Shown: positions 11,563 to 23,539, counted from the first letter of the stretch. The stretch: 64,000 nt of DNA from Ochotona curzoniae (GCF_017591425.1 NW_024465751.1:3038001-3102000); one strand, 5' to 3'. The notes: generated by a model from the letters alone, not told the origin. Translations and numbers: made by a program.

Positions 11563-11967
11563 TTCCTTGGTCATTGGATTCTTTTTTTGCCTGTGGTTAT
11601 TCAATCATTTTACAGTTGTGTCAGATCATCACTTATTTATAATATTAAAGATATCATGCTGAGGATTTATGATTGACTACTTTTTGGTCAGCTCTTCAGA
11701 ATCCTGAGATACAGAGGCTCATAATTATATGGAGGAAAAAAAATAAGGGTTTATATACTGCGCCTTAGAGGATGCATTCACTATGATTGGAAGATGGATT
11801 ACTTGCTGACTTTCCACTTGTTAAATACATAGTTCATATAATGCAACCTAACACATGCTCTGGAAAACAACATGAGTTACAGATAGTCCCTGCCTATCTA
11901 GAACCTCTCATTTTATTTATTTATTCATTCATTCATTTATTCTTGAAATTCTATAAACTTTATGTGC
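11563..11967. other. unique AT-rich sequence with a simple repeat
   Basis: No gene. An ATTT/ATTC simple repeat lies at about 11915-11946, close to the T-rich 3' end of the next element. Confidence 0.4.
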
Positions 11968-13200
11968 TGTATTTTTTTATTTTACTTTATTTTTTAGATA
12001 ATCTTACTTAGTTACTTAGGGTACAAAGTGTCAAGGACTACAGGAAAGTGGGTAATACCATTGTTTCCACAGTAATATTATCATTTTCCCCTGTATCTGA
12101 GGTCAGGGGAGAAACAAAGGGAAAAGCCCCACCCAGCCTCCCACCCATCCCAGATCCCCAATGGGAAACGCACTCCAAGGGTCCTGCTTAAGCAGTTTTG
12201 ATAGTTCAACAGTTCTGGATTGCTGCCAATCTTGCTGTTACAATCACAATGAAACCTATTCAGAGTCCACTGGCTGACAGTCTCTTCATGGTTGGGGTTC
12301 TAAGATCAGCAGTCCGGTTGGAGGGATCTCCAAAGAAACTTCGCCTGATATGATCCCAGACCTGATTCTTGGGTGTGCTTGCCAGTACAGGGTCCAGCAC
12401 CGTCCGTCGCCTGAATCAGCTCATGCACATGCTGGTCATTGCTATTGCTGGGTCAGTTTCCAGCCCCGTCTTCCTCATGAACCAATGGGCGTCGTAGTCC
12501 AGCTCGATCCTACCCATTTCATACTTGGTTCTCACACAAACCAGTGGGAACTGCAGCCTAATTGGGGTGACTCCCCATAACCCCCACCAGACCTTCCCCC
12601 TACCTGCTTCCCATGCTTGCCAGTATGTACCGCAGGCTTGTCCAGTCTGTCCCACATCCCATTAGTTCTCATACATGTCAATGTGCATTGAAGCCTAGTG
12701 CAACCCAACCAACCTACTATCCAGCCCGCACACATACTGGCAGAGGCCTTTCTGTCTAGCCACCCCTTCCCCTATCCTGGTTTTTGTGCTCTCCAGTGAG
12801 AGTAGTAACCCCAAGGGAGGTGCCCACTATCTCCCTAATAGGCCACTCACGCTCCCAAATTATGTACTCCCCAGGTGATTTTGGCATTTGACTTGACAGA
12901 ATTAGCTCCCAGTGCCAGCCTCTGCCAGCTGATGCTACGGCTAAGCCCATCAAGCCTCACCCACTCTGATTTTTGCTTGCACCGGTCGGAACAGTCAGCC
13001 CACCGTGGCCCCTCCCTTATCTAGCACACATGAGGCCCACAGGTGTTATAGCCCTGCCTGATCTGGTCTGCCGCCATCCAGACTCACACTTTCCAATGGG
13101 AGTGGTTGTCCAGCAGGGGAGCCCACCTTCCCCTGTCGACTTTGCCTCTCCAGATGTCATCGATGAGACTAGTTTGTCACACACACACAACATCCTTACA
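11968..13200 (-). mobile_element. lagomorph LINE-1-type 3' end with GC-rich, internally repetitive upstream part
   Basis: The left edge is T-rich (the complement of AATAAAGTAAAATAAA), as at a non-LTR poly(A) end. The next 400 bp match the element at 38500-38937: TTTTGATAGTTCAACAGTTCTG, GATTGCTGCCAA, and a C-rich block at 12127-12159 whose complement is G-quadruplex prone. From about 12350 to 13110 the sequence is GC-rich, and a motif resembling CTCACACAAACCAGTGGGAA recurs irregularly (near 12418, 12468, 12526, 12664 and 13080). No coding frame is convincing. I assign it to an L1 3' UTR by structure and recall, but another retroposon is possible. Confidence 0.6.
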
Positions 13201-14064
13201 AAAAAGAATCTTATGTATCAGGGAGTAAGAGGCAAAGTTGGATGGTGATACTCTGCATTATGTACTGCACTGGTTCTTTCATGACTAGCACATTAAAGGC
13301 TGGGTAAGCATCTTTCTCTTTCATAAAAGGGGAAAATAACTCATGAAATGTTAAAAAATGACAGAAGATATAGATTGGAACTAAATAAATGATAAAAACA
13401 ACAACAGAAAAATCAATGTTTCCAAATAGCTCCAACCTACCCATGAAGAGTAGGGCTATGTTTCCCAGAAAATGTATGAAGAAACAAATCTGCTTCATTA
13501 GTCCTGAAGGAAAAAGAAGTTGCACAGTAAAACGTTGCTTCTTCTTCACATAAAGCAAGTGATTGTGCCTTTCAAGACAGGACATCCTGCTACAAAGAAA
13601 ATTTGATATCAAATATCAAAAACTGGCAGACAGAATTTTGCTACCCACTCAAAATACATGAAAATTTAGAAATTCAAAAGGGCTAGAAATGTATGTTTTA
13701 AAACATGAAAGCAGCATCTTTTGACTAATTTCAAGAGTAACTGACTGACATGAGTCAAACTGAAGTCCACCAATTAGATTTCAAGGAAAATATTTGCACC
13801 TCTGGTGGGTGGGTTTGTAATGTATAATTCCTGGTACTGTTCTGTCACTCAGAGGGTCAATTTCATTTTAGATGTAATAATATGTTCAAATCCTTGCAAT
13901 GTAAATATTAAAATGCTTTTTAGTATAAGCAAAATGTCTTTGTACTATTAATAAAGTAGAATATAAGATATGTATTTAATTGTTTTTAATAAAATGCTTT
14001 AAAATTAAAATTAGCATTAATTTATAAAGCATTGAAATGCTTTCAAAATTTTCATTTAGCAAGA
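13201..14064. other. no gene recognised, unique AT-rich sequence
   Basis: A 133-codon minus-strand frame (13612 to 13211) is open. Its product is dominated by Phe, Leu and Ile, as expected of T-rich DNA, and matches nothing I recognise. The block at 13860-14030 is strongly AT-rich. Confidence 0.4.
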
Positions 14065-14362
14065 GGGCCTGTGTTACTGCATATCAGGTGAAGCTTGTAG
14101 CATTGGCATCTCATCTGGGTGTTGGTGCCAGTCCCATCTGCTCCACTTCCAGTGTACATCCCTGCTGTTGTGCCTGGGAAGGCAGTGGAGAATACGCCAC
14201 ATACACGAGTCCTGCACCTCCATGGAGACATAGAAGAAGCTCCTGGCTACCAGCTTTGACTAGGCCTAGCCCTGATGATTATGACTACTGGGGAATGAAT
14301 CAAGAGACAGAACGTCTTTTTCACCATCTCTTCTTGATGTTTTAAAACTAAATAAAATTACA
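14065..14362 (+). mobile_element. CSINE, diverged
   Basis: The order includes GTGTTACTGCATATCAGG, GGTGCCAGTCCCATCTGC, GCCTGGGAAGGCAGTGG, AGAAGAAGCTCCTGGCTACC and GGGGAATGAATCAAGAG, with a weak AACTAAATAAAATT tail. Confidence 0.75.
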
Positions 14363-14736
14363 TGGAGACATAAAGAAGAAGTTTATATACTAGGACATGT
14401 ACGTAACATGGGAGCTTCACATTAATGCATGCATGTATTGGGAGAATGTATATCTTTTTAGAACTTACAGAAACTTTTGGTAATGATTTCTTGCAGGGCT
14501 GGGGGACCATTTTTCTGCCCTGAACTAGTTGATCATTTAGAACATCATTTATGAACCATATTAAACAATTAAAAGGCAATGTGTTAAATATTTATTGAAA
14601 GTCTAAGTCCTATCTGTGGTTGCCTTTGGATGGCCAGGTCAAATAACATTTCTAGCATTATGCAGCCCTTATGTCAGAAGTTCTCTACCCCTGCAACTAT
14701 ATGTCCATTCTGAGTCTATTCCTTTAAAAATAAGTG

Positions 14737-14751
14737 CTTAAAATAGAATTT
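14737..14751. repeat. target-site duplication, left copy
   Basis: CTTAAAATAGAATTT here is repeated exactly at 15084-15098. The pair brackets the CSINE at 14752-15083 and fixes its insertion site. Confidence 0.9.
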
Positions 14752-15083
14752 GTTTTGCTTATTTTTGATTTATTTGTTTTTCTTAGGCAGAATTACAGAG
14801 AGAAGGAGAGACAGGTACAAACAATCTTCCATCTGCTGCTTCACTACCTGAATGACCACAATGGCCCCAACTAAGCTGATCTGAATCCAGGATCCAAGAG
14901 CTTCTTCTAGGTCTCCTATGAAGGTACAGGGTCCTAAGGCCATAGGCCATCTTCTACTACTTTCCCAGAACACAACCAGGGAGCTACATGGGAGCTGGAG
15001 CAGCCAAGACATGAACTTGTGCCCATATGAGATCTTGGCACTTTCAAGATGAGGATTTAATCTCTGAACCATCATGCCCAGTC
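14752..15083 (-). mobile_element. CSINE, full length, 15-bp TSD
   Basis: TTTGATTTATTTGTTTTTC tail, AATTACAGAGAGAAGGAGAG, TCCATCTGCTGCTTCAC, GGGAGCTACATGGGAGC and a head ending ATGCCCAGTC. Perfect 15-bp direct repeats (CTTAAAATAGAATTT) flank it at 14737-14751 and 15084-15098. Confidence 0.92.
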
Positions 15084-15135
15084 CTTAAAATAGAATTTTA
15101 ATGTGTTGGCAAAGATTTAGAAAAGTCACCAAAAG

Positions 15136-15299
15136 CACCTGCAGTCAAAGCAATTGGGCCATTTTGTACATCTTTGCCAGGCTCTTAGCAGGGAACTGAA
15201 TTAGAAATGGAGCATCCAGGACTAGAATTGGCACCCACATGGGATGGCGGCAATGCAGACTTCAACTTTACCTGCTATAATACCATAGCATCAGCCCCT
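15136..15299 (-). mobile_element. CSINE, 3' part missing
   Basis: Only the head-proximal half is present: AATTGGGCCATTTTGTAC, TTAGCAGGGAACTGAATTAG, CATCCAGGACTAGAATTGG, CACCCACATGGGATGGCGG and a head ending CATCAGCCCC. The tail half is absent, so the copy was probably broken by later rearrangement. Confidence 0.75.
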
Positions 15300-15640
15300 A
15301 GGAACATTGTCATCTCTGCAGAAGCCACATTTCCATGAGCAGTCACTCATTTACTTCTTCCTCTGATTTTGGATACTACAAATCCTCTTTTTATCTTGAT
15401 GGATTTGCCTAGTCTAGACAGATTCTTCCAAACAGTTTTTAGCTATTTTCTGTAACTCCTTTTCCTTTATGCTACTACATTGTATATATTCTGTACTTGA
15501 TAGGGTTCCCCAAGTGTCCAGACTTTATTTTCTCACATTTTATAATTTTAATTGATCTCTATTTCAACCTTATTTTTCTTTCACCTTCTTACATATGCTA
15601 TGAGTACCTCTAGTGGATTCTTGTTTCAGTTGTTAAAAGA
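15300..15640 (-). mobile_element. ancient L1M-type fragment, antisense
   Basis: Text such as TTGATGGATTTGCCTAGTC followed by TAGACAGATTC resembles the antisense of old L1 3' regions (ATGGATTTGCCTATTCTGGAC). The rest is T-rich and degenerate. Confidence 0.45.
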
Positions 15641-15654
15641 TTAAACAAACTAAC

Positions 15655-15930
15655 TAAAAAATATTTGTCTTATGTAAAAGGCAGAGATATAGACAGAAAG
15701 ATTTTCTCACCTGCTGGTTCACTCTTAGGATGATCACGATGACTGGGGCTGGAGCCAGGAGCTTCATTCATCTCTCCCATATGGGTTTAGAGGCCCAGGG
15801 ACTTGGTCATCTTCTATTGCTTTTCCAGGTGCACTGGCATGGAACTGGATTTGAAATGGAGCAGCCAGGTCACAAACTAACGGCTACATGGGATATTAGC
15901 ATCACCAGCTATACCACAATGCTGGCTCCT
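15655..15930 (-). mobile_element. CSINE, diverged
   Basis: AAAAGGCAGAGATATAGACAG, TCACCTGCTGGTTCACTC, GGAGCCAGGAGCTTCATTC, GAACTGGATTTGAAATGGAGC and a head ending ACAATGCTGGCTCCT. Substantial divergence marks it as an older copy. Confidence 0.82.
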
Positions 15931-17684
15931 AAATTCCATGATTTTTAAAGCACGTTTTCCTGCCTTCTTACTGATTTTCCTCAGGGAGACACTTTTCTCA
16001 TAGATTTAGTATTTTGAGGCATTGGTCTATTTTGGTTCTTGGAACATAAATTGCTATTTAAAGTCTGTCTGGTAGCCATAGCATTTGGGCTTCTTAAGCA
16101 CCAGCTTTTGTTTTGTTTTTACTGAAAATGTAATGAGGCGACTTTGGAATTTAGATTGTCCTGCCTCCTTGGGGTTGTTGTGGATGTTGTCATTTGTTGT
16201 ATCTTTGGTAGCTTTTCTCTGTAGTTCTATAAAACATGCCTTGTGATATGCAACAGTAGAGGTCCTCGTTATTTAGCCCAGTGGTTGATAACCTAATCAT
16301 TAGGAAGAAATTTTATTGAATGCCTAACTATTTGGAAGAAATTTCTTTAGGAACTAGCAGCTCCCATTCTGTGCAATAGGTTGTGTTTGTGGGGGACTAT
16401 CTTCAGTAGTCAGCCTGACAGTTTGCAATTGCTGTAAATCTCTTCCTGTTTTAAGTTAACTACTGTGATGAGCTCAGGGTCTCCCAAGAAGTTGTCTAAG
16501 CAGACACACAACCCTGGGCATGGCCATTGCCCAGAAAGTGCCCAGAAACTTCCAGGCTCCTAAGAATATGTGGAAGCATTTCAAAGCCATAGATGAATGT
16601 ATCCCTCATCTTACTCTTGTAATATCTTAGCCTAATCCCTCATCACTTCGGGAAGCTGCCTTGCCTTGTCTCTGTTTCCATGAGAAATCACTGGCAAATG
16701 AACTATGCTTGTCAGACTCTGAACTGATTTCAGGAAGGATGATCCTGAGATTTCTATCTTTCCAAGCAGTCAGCAGACAAGGCCAACACTTCCAATTCAC
16801 TTCCCTGAGCATGGGGCTTTGAAGACCACTTGTGTTATGCCTGCTCCTCTGGCTGCCAGGCTGCCACCTGCATTGTGATTAGAATGAGCAAAGTTTAAAA
16901 ACCACAAATATCCACATATTAAACACTGGTCCACATATTAAACACTTTTTTATGAGCTTCCCTCAATTGTTGCAACCATGTTTTTTATTTCCAGAATATT
17001 GAAAAAGTTGATCTTTGAAACTTTTGCTAGGATTCCCATTGCTTTTATTTAGCAGAAAATTTTTAGAGGCCCTAATTCTTTCACTTTTACTGATAACACC
17101 CTGCTAATCTCTTTTAATGTTTTTGAAGCATATGGAGAAAGTTCCATTTAAAAAATTGTTCTTATTCCTATTTATTTTAGCAACCATGGCCAAGCCCAGT
17201 AATAGTACCTCTTAGCTCTGATGATGATTTGTAAAAGGTATTTTATTCAGTTATAAGTATTAAATTATGTAGGAAGATAAGAGATGAGCAACCTGAGGTG
17301 TTAAACTTGAAGCTGGTTAGTCCTTTTCTGTAGTGCCGGGTTATTGAGTAGAGGGGTCGACACTGAAGTTCTCTTTCATAGTTGCTGGACTTCTCTATGC
17401 ACAATCAGATTCTCCCTGCTGTACATGCTGCCATTAGAACAATGCAGCAAGACAGGGGAATAGAATAAATTTTAATAGTAAAGCATCTATCATGTTCTTC
17501 TTTATACAAAAGTGCAAATGAGTCTAAAGGCAGAAACTCGCATGGAAATTGAGAATATTGTGTCACTGGTTTCATTTCATTTTCTCATACTGGTATTTAT
17601 TTCCATTTTCTTTAAATGAGTCTTTATTGATGATCACATAACCAACTACTTTTAGGCAATGTCTGTTTCTGATAAAAAATGAAA
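15931..17684. other. no gene recognised; one short tandem duplication
   Basis: Mostly unique. TCCACATATTAAACACT is repeated in tandem at 16911-16927 and 16930-16946 (period 19). No repeat family or exon was recognised. Confidence 0.4.
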
Positions 17685-18110
17685 TTTGCTAAGCGTTTTT
17701 TTCCCCTGGTCATGAATTTTATGTATGATATCCTGCTTAGTTCTCACAGCAATCTTATGAGATGATGTACATTGTGAACTGAAAAGGAATGGCTTACATC
17801 ATTTCTTTTTCAGTTATATAATATTTAACACTGTAAACTACATTCTCAACTTACAGTAATGACATAATAAAAACAATAATAAATACAATCTAACTTATAG
17901 GGCTGTTGATATCAAATAAGGTCATAAATATGAAAATCAGTACAGAGTAGGTACTCAATAATCATGAGATATTATTAATACTAGTAACTTATTCTTTGTT
18001 CTCTTTTTAAAGACTGGAAACCAAGGTATCAGAGAAGTAAAGTAACCTGTTCAACTCATTGGGTCACTCAGTCAGGTTTTGAACTCAGGTTTAGCTTTAT
18101 AACTCATTTC
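17685..18110 (-). mobile_element. MIR-like element split by a second MIR
   Basis: Antisense MIR phrases flank an inserted piece: TCTCACAGCAATCTTATGAG at the left and AGAGAAGTAAAGTAACCTG with CAGGTTTTGAACTCAGG at the right (18005-18110). Sense MIR 3' sequence lies between them, listed separately. Confidence 0.5.
17885..17985 (+). mobile_element. MIR 3' half, inside an antisense MIR
   Basis: CTTATAGGGCTGTTGATATC, AAGGTCATAAATATGAAAATC and GTAGGTACTCAATAATC fit the sense MIR order (CATAGGGTTGTTGTGAGG, then the AGTAAGCGCTCAATAAA end). Confidence 0.6.
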
Positions 18111-18890
18111 ACTTAAGATGAGCACTTTGGAAACATCTAGAAGTTAATGTTTCACTGCTTCAGAAAATGTCACTGAGCATCTGTTAATTGTAAATGCTTT
18201 CTTCTCAAGAGGTCACTGTTTTGAGGGAAAGACATGTTTCATGCTGTTTACCACAGAATAGTACGTGGTTGTCTTTCGGGGAAACGTCAGTGAAGTAACA
18301 GCTAAGTCTAAATTCTGTATGTTGTCTACAAAATAAAAATTATATAAGTCCCAATCCTACCAATTTGAAAACAGTGGCCAAATACCTGTGAGGCAGGCAT
18401 TTGTCCTAAATTGTCTTCTCTAGATGTTTGTTCACTGTGATTAGCATTTGTTTTGGAACACAACGCAATAGCCAATTTTAATACCAGCAAGGAAACCAGC
18501 AAGATCTCTAATGCAATCCAAACTTGATCCCACAAGACTCTCTGTGGAAGATATATCTGTATCTATATCTATATCTTTACTGTTTCAAAGTGAATTTAAT
18601 TTAAAAATACTAATTAAATTCATGTAGCTAATCTTATACTTTAAGTTGTTTTATTTATATGAAGTGAACAAATTTCAAATTCAGAATAAGGAACATAGTG
18701 AGACCTACCATCCTACCCTTGCTCCTGCCACAAGCCTCACTCATTCTTCATTATCTTTTTGTTAATTTTTACAAGGCATGCTTTCACAGAGTTAATACTC
18801 CTTTAAGTAAAGCATTAAGCAAATAGCAAGTAGAAAAAAAGATCTCTATTTCTCAACTTAATGTGAAGCAATGATGACAGTAAGTTTGAA
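18111..18890. other. unique sequence with a short TATCTA repeat
   Basis: No gene. A short TATCTA repeat lies at about 18550-18577. Confidence 0.4.
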
Positions 18891-18894
18891 ACAA

Positions 18895-19080
18895 GTATAA
18901 ACCAGGTGCTTGGTAAAGATCTGCACATCTGTTCTTCATTTAATTCTTATAGCACCCTGAGAAAATGTCCTCTTCCCATCCTAATTTCTCATGTGTATTG
19001 ACCCAGACTCAGGCTCACAATCACATTGGAACACAGAATCAGTCTGGGCAGGAAAACCTAAATGAAAGTTCTTACAAGGG
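18895..19080 (-). mobile_element. MIR fragment
   Basis: ACCAGGTGCTTGGTAAAG, CATTTAATTCTTATAGCACCC and a distant CAGACTCAGGCTCACAATC match the antisense MIR layout (GTGCTAAGCAC, then ATTTAATCCTCACAACAACCC). Confidence 0.5.
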
Positions 19081-19477
19081 ATCTTTCAAAACAGTGGCAC
19101 TTTCGGGGGCTAAATTAACATTCGTCATGTAGGGATTCAATATGTTATGGAATGATTCACCTGATTCCTGGATTCTAAAAGTCTCCTCCTACCCACTTCC
19201 AGATATTCCTTCAATACATTTACTAATGTATTGGTTCCTGGTAGAAAATAAATATTTCCTAATATTTGCAAAAGAATCAAATACATTTTAGAGCAAAAAT
19301 ATTATTCTAAAATAAATGATACCCTTGACATTCATTTCATGAAGTGAAGAATTGTATTCACACAAATAAACTATATATGAATGTTTATAGCAGCTGTATT
19401 TGTACTAGATCTGAACTGTAAACAAAATGACATTCTGTGGATGAATTATTTGACAAGCTGTGTTTTATTCAAACAAT

Positions 19478-19712
19478 ACAGTGAGAACAAAATCCCTTGG
19501 CTCTCATCTGCTGTTTCACTCCCCAAATATCCCCAACAGCTAGGGCTGAACCTACAGCTGGAACACAATCCAGGTCTCCCACGTGGGTAGCTGGGACCCA
19601 ACCATGTGCAGTAGCTAAGTGCAATAGTAGGGGGGGTAACCAGGACTTGCCCCCAGACCTCTGGTATGGAAAGAGCATTTCTGAAGCGGCATTTAAATGT
19701 CACCCTTATGGT
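19478..19712 (-). mobile_element. old CSINE subfamily copy
   Basis: TCATCTGCTGTTTCACTCCCC, GCTAGGGCTGAACC, CCAGGTCTCCCACGTGGG and GAAGCGGCATTTAAATG in order. The GCGGCATTTAAA end belongs to the older CSINE subfamilies, not the young type. The tail is missing. Confidence 0.7.
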
Positions 19713-21394
19713 AACAGATCTTAACAGTGTCTCCTGCCTTCTGATGAGCTGTTTCCTGTCATAAAACTGAAATTTCAATGAGACCTCATTTTTTTCTAAT
19801 TGCAGGGAAAGATGATAATATGTGAACAAAGGTAACAAGGGCATAGGAAACTGACAGCAATTTTAAGGAATTCTCTTTTTTTTTCCCCCTGCATCCTTAG
19901 GGACATATGAGGCCAGGTAAAGAATGCTGTGGGGACTAGATTTAATAATCTGGTGATAGGAAAAGTGTGCAAGAGTGAAAATGATTGGAAAATGCAACAT
20001 CTCCAGGCAGAAGAGGACTTCTGTACAACTTGGAATACGCACCGGAAAATGACGTTAGCATTTTAAAGTATTTTTTTATATTTGAATATTTATGTACCTT
20101 TCTCTCAGCTCATTTAGAAACAAAACAAGTGGGGAATGATTTAGCCATTGTAATGTGTTCTTCAGAAAGTTTAACACAGGAGCAGAGAGGTAAAGAAGTT
20201 GAGGCTGTGCTGAGGGTGATTTTGATAATGGTCCAGGGAACCTGGCCTGGAAAGGAAAGTGAAAGTAATGGGTCAAGGTCAGAGTAGAGAGCATCAGAAT
20301 TGAGGATGCTTGCAGGGTCAAAGGAATGCTGAAATGAAACAGAAACTTAACTGGGGCTCACAGAACTAAAGCAGTTAGTCTAATATCTTACTTAGATACA
20401 CCAGATAACCAAGATTTCAAAGGATTTTTTTTCTTGAAGGAAGACATTTGATACTTTTGGAGCATGGCAGGCTGTGATAATTTACCAGAAGCCAGGGTAA
20501 TGCAACCCTATGGAACCTGCTGGAAATCAGCATGGACATCTAGTGAACAGTGAGGCTCTACCGTGGTGCTCAGAATTATGCCTCATCCTGCTTACACACT
20601 GCAAGGCTGCTGGCTTGGTCTGGACCAGCAGATTGAAGCATGGCTTACACACTCCCTCACCACTCAGCAGGCAGGCTCTCTGGCTAGGGACTGCTCTGCT
20701 CTCCATGCAGAGAGATCTCCAGAGCCTCCGGCACTAGGGCCCTCCCTGCAGAAGGCTATGGATAGGGAGAGAGCAAAGGCAGGCATCATGAGATGCAGAA
20801 AATCACTCTTCTTCTGAGAGATCATCTTTGCGGGAGCTTTACAGAGCTTACCTAAATAAATAATGTATAGTAGTACTTAATTAAGCTCAACTCTGAAGTC
20901 AAACTAGGCAAAGTTTTGTGAGTATTCTTTATTATGAATTTAAAGCAAATTAAATGAATTCCACTATTCTTCCCCACCCAAATCTAGAAAACATTTATCA
21001 TGTAAACAGGCATATTTATCATCTAAAATTTTACTAACAATATACTTCATTAAACTTAAAAATATTATTTGTATATACACAGAGAAAGAAACAGAATTTG
21101 TAGCCAGAGAGCCAAATCCCAACTCTCCCTCTCCGTGGTGACTGTGCAGTGGGTTATGTAACACATTGTGCTTCCACATTGTCTTCCTTACAGTGGAATT
21201 CTTATTTCAGGTTCACAGTATTGCTGAGAGAACTAATTGGGAGGAACAGGCAAAACACACAAATGTGTTCACAAACAAATTCTCTTCTCTCCATTTCTGT
21301 CTCAGGCATCTCGGTTAGTCCAAGTCTTGATTTAAAGGTTCTAAAACACCCAACCATGAGAATCAAAATGATGACGTAATGATGACAGCAGTAA
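19713..21394. other. no gene recognised, unique sequence
   Basis: No assignable repeat. A moderately GC-rich part at about 20500-20800 has short open frames on the plus strand but no domain and no processed-gene signature. Confidence 0.4.
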
Positions 21395-21560
21395 GCACAG
21401 GAGTGACTGTGATGCTAGATGCTTTGCACATTTGTATTCCTTAAACCTCTCATCTGCACCTTCCTGTGGCATTGAAACCAAGGCTAAGAGTTAAATTCAC
21501 TAAATGGCATAAGCTGTGGAACTAGCTTGAGGATCTTGTATTTTGTGGAAACTTCCTGAG
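21395..21560 (-). mobile_element. possible MIR fragment
   Basis: GATGCTTTGCACATTTGTATTCC, TTAAACCTCTCATCTGCACC and AACCAAGGCTAAGAGTTAAATTC follow the antisense MIR order, with strong divergence. Confidence 0.4.
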
Positions 21561-21713
21561 AGACTGTGTCCTTTTATGTTCATGAGAACACTGGTTTGCA
21601 ACAAAACCATTCATAGGGCTCACAGAAGTAGTTATAATGTGCAGTCACAGTTTTTAGGTGGAATAAAAAGGGAGAGATCATTACCAAAATGAAATCAGCT
21701 GCTATTAAAAAAG

Positions 21714-21739
21714 CCACACACACACACACACACACACAC
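21714..21739. repeat. (CA)13 microsatellite
   Basis: An uninterrupted CA run of about 26 bp. It is followed by unrelated unique sequence. Confidence 0.95.
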
Positions 21740-21984
21740 TCTGGGGAAAAGGAGTTGTATTGATTTCACAACGCAGAAAGAACATCAGCATTTTGCAAGC
21801 TAACAGTACTGTGTCATCGCAGATATCTTGAATCACTTTTTGTGATATAATTGGCAAAAATAGTGCAATTTGATACAATTGGTGTTTGTAACGATAATGT
21901 TTAGCTGTCAAGATAGGTAAAGTTAAGTGAGATTCTTTTTCTATTTAGGATAATAGCAAGGTGGGTGATAACTCTGAGATACAT

Positions 21985-22125
21985 TTCTTCCAAATTTATT
22001 TAACAAGTGTGTATATTGCCTGTCCCTGTGCTAAGCACAGTGAGTATGACTGACTAAATAATAAGAAAACGAATGAAGTATGCTCTCTCTGCCTGGGGAC
22101 ATGGTAAGGCTCTGAAGCCCCTAGG
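21985..22125 (-). mobile_element. L2 3' end fragment, antisense
   Basis: AATTTATTTAACAAGTGTGTA, then CCTGTGCTAAGCACAGTGAG and a later GCCTGGGGACATGG fit the antisense L2 end (TTTATTGAGCACCTACTATG, then CACTGTGCTAGGCAC). Confidence 0.5.
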
Positions 22126-22869
22126 TGGGGCTCCCATTACCACTTGGAGACAAGTCTCTAAGGTGGATGCCAATGATATCTGACTCTTGTTTTCATACCT
22201 TTGAAAATGCTCCTTTGCTGAAGTGTAGGCTGGTTGGCTATTCAATAGAATACCACCAAAGCAGTGTGATTTTCCCTGAGATGAGGTTGAAAAAAAATCA
22301 CTGTTTTCCTTTTTGGATGTGTTTTCTGTCTCCCTCTCTGCTGCTGCTTTCCTTGAGGGCAGCTAGTTGTCAGGTACTGAGATAGTCCTGTTCAGAGACC
22401 CATCTGGCAAGGTTCAAGGCCGGTGAACCAACAGAGGCAGAAGGAACTCTGGTGCTGGCTGCAGGTTGCACTGCCTGGAGCTGCTGCCATGATCCAAGGC
22501 CTAATCCTCTGTTCTATGATGGGAATGACAATGGAGAAGCCCTGTGTGTTCAGAGCTTCCCCACAGTCTGAACTCTGCTTCTCTAATCCTCTCCTTTTCC
22601 CTCTCCTTTCATAAGCATCAGGCCCTGGAACAACCTCAAGGCTCCTCTTCCCCTTTGATTGTTCACAGATGTTCCCTCATTACAGCACCTACACATGTAA
22701 TCATCTGTTGATCTGCTTCCCTGAGGACGGGTGCCGACACAGCTCCCCACACTCAGCCTCGATGAACCTGAGTCAGAGCGCAGTTGTAAAGGAGCCTTAG
22801 TGCACCTTTACAGGAGCCAGAAATGATACTGCTGAGGACAGCTATGATGCATTATGACTATTATTTAAA
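22126..22869. other. no gene recognised
   Basis: Moderate GC content with short frames and no recognised domains or repeats. Confidence 0.4.
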
Positions 22870-23060
22870 ACATTCACACAGTCTCACTAAATGTAACAGT
22901 CGCAGTTCTAAATTCTTTCCCTAATTAATTCACTTAAGTTTCTTTGTTCCGCCATATTATAAGGTTGTTCTCATATGACAGGTGATTAAATTGAGGCATG
23001 GACTGGGTAAGAAAAGGGGCAAAGCCAGGTTTGGAGCTCACGCGTGCTGCACCTGTTCAA
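22870..23060 (-). mobile_element. MIR fragment
   Basis: TATAAGGTTGTTCTCATATG, ACAGGTGATTAAATTGAGGC and AAAGCCAGGTTTGGAGCTC match the antisense MIR core (ACAGATGAGGAAACTGAGGC, then AGAGCCGGGATTCGAACC). Confidence 0.5.
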
Positions 23061-23209
23061 TAGGCTCTATAAATATTGTCTCTAATTTCTATAGTAGTTC
23101 TAGTATTACAGGTTTACAGGGGATAAATAAAGCCTCAGAGAGTTTTGGTACAGTTCATATAGTAACACTGATGCTTCTATTGTTTCTACAATATGGCCCT
23201 TCCTTTAAA

Positions 23210-23336
23210 GGGGAGGAAAGAAAAAAGCAGAGGGAGGGAGAGAGGGAAAGAAGAAAGAAAAGAGGAGGGGAAGCAGGGCGGGGGTGGGGAAGAAAAGGAA
23301 AGGCAAGAGCATAAAGAAGGAGGAGGGAGAAAGAGA
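23210..23336 (+). repeat. polypurine tract, about 125 bp
   Basis: An almost pure G/A run with only about seven pyrimidines in 125 bases, including GGAGGGAGAGAGGG and GCGGGGGTGGGGAAG. Such homopurine DNA can form triplex (H-DNA). It does not show a simple repeating unit. Confidence 0.8.
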
Positions 23337-23539
23337 TTTTCCCAACACAGTAACTAACAGACCCAAATTCAGACCAATGGGGAGCACTTGTCACACTTCA
23401 TAGATCAAACTTGCGCCTCCAGGTAGGAACATGGATGGGAATGGGTCTGTGACTCTCTCCCAAAAAACACGTCAGCTCATTGTTTTAATATTTGATTTAA
23501 AATTAAAAATTGTGATACATATTTCAACAATGCAATAAT

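Noticed and set aside
13211..13612. 133-codon minus-strand ORF
   Set aside because: The product is rich in Phe, Leu and Ile as expected of T-rich DNA, has no recognised domain, and has no splice or promoter context. Length alone is not enough.
20510..20817. Overlapping plus-strand frames as a coding exon
   Set aside because: No domain, and two overlapping frames are open equally, which points to composition and not coding.
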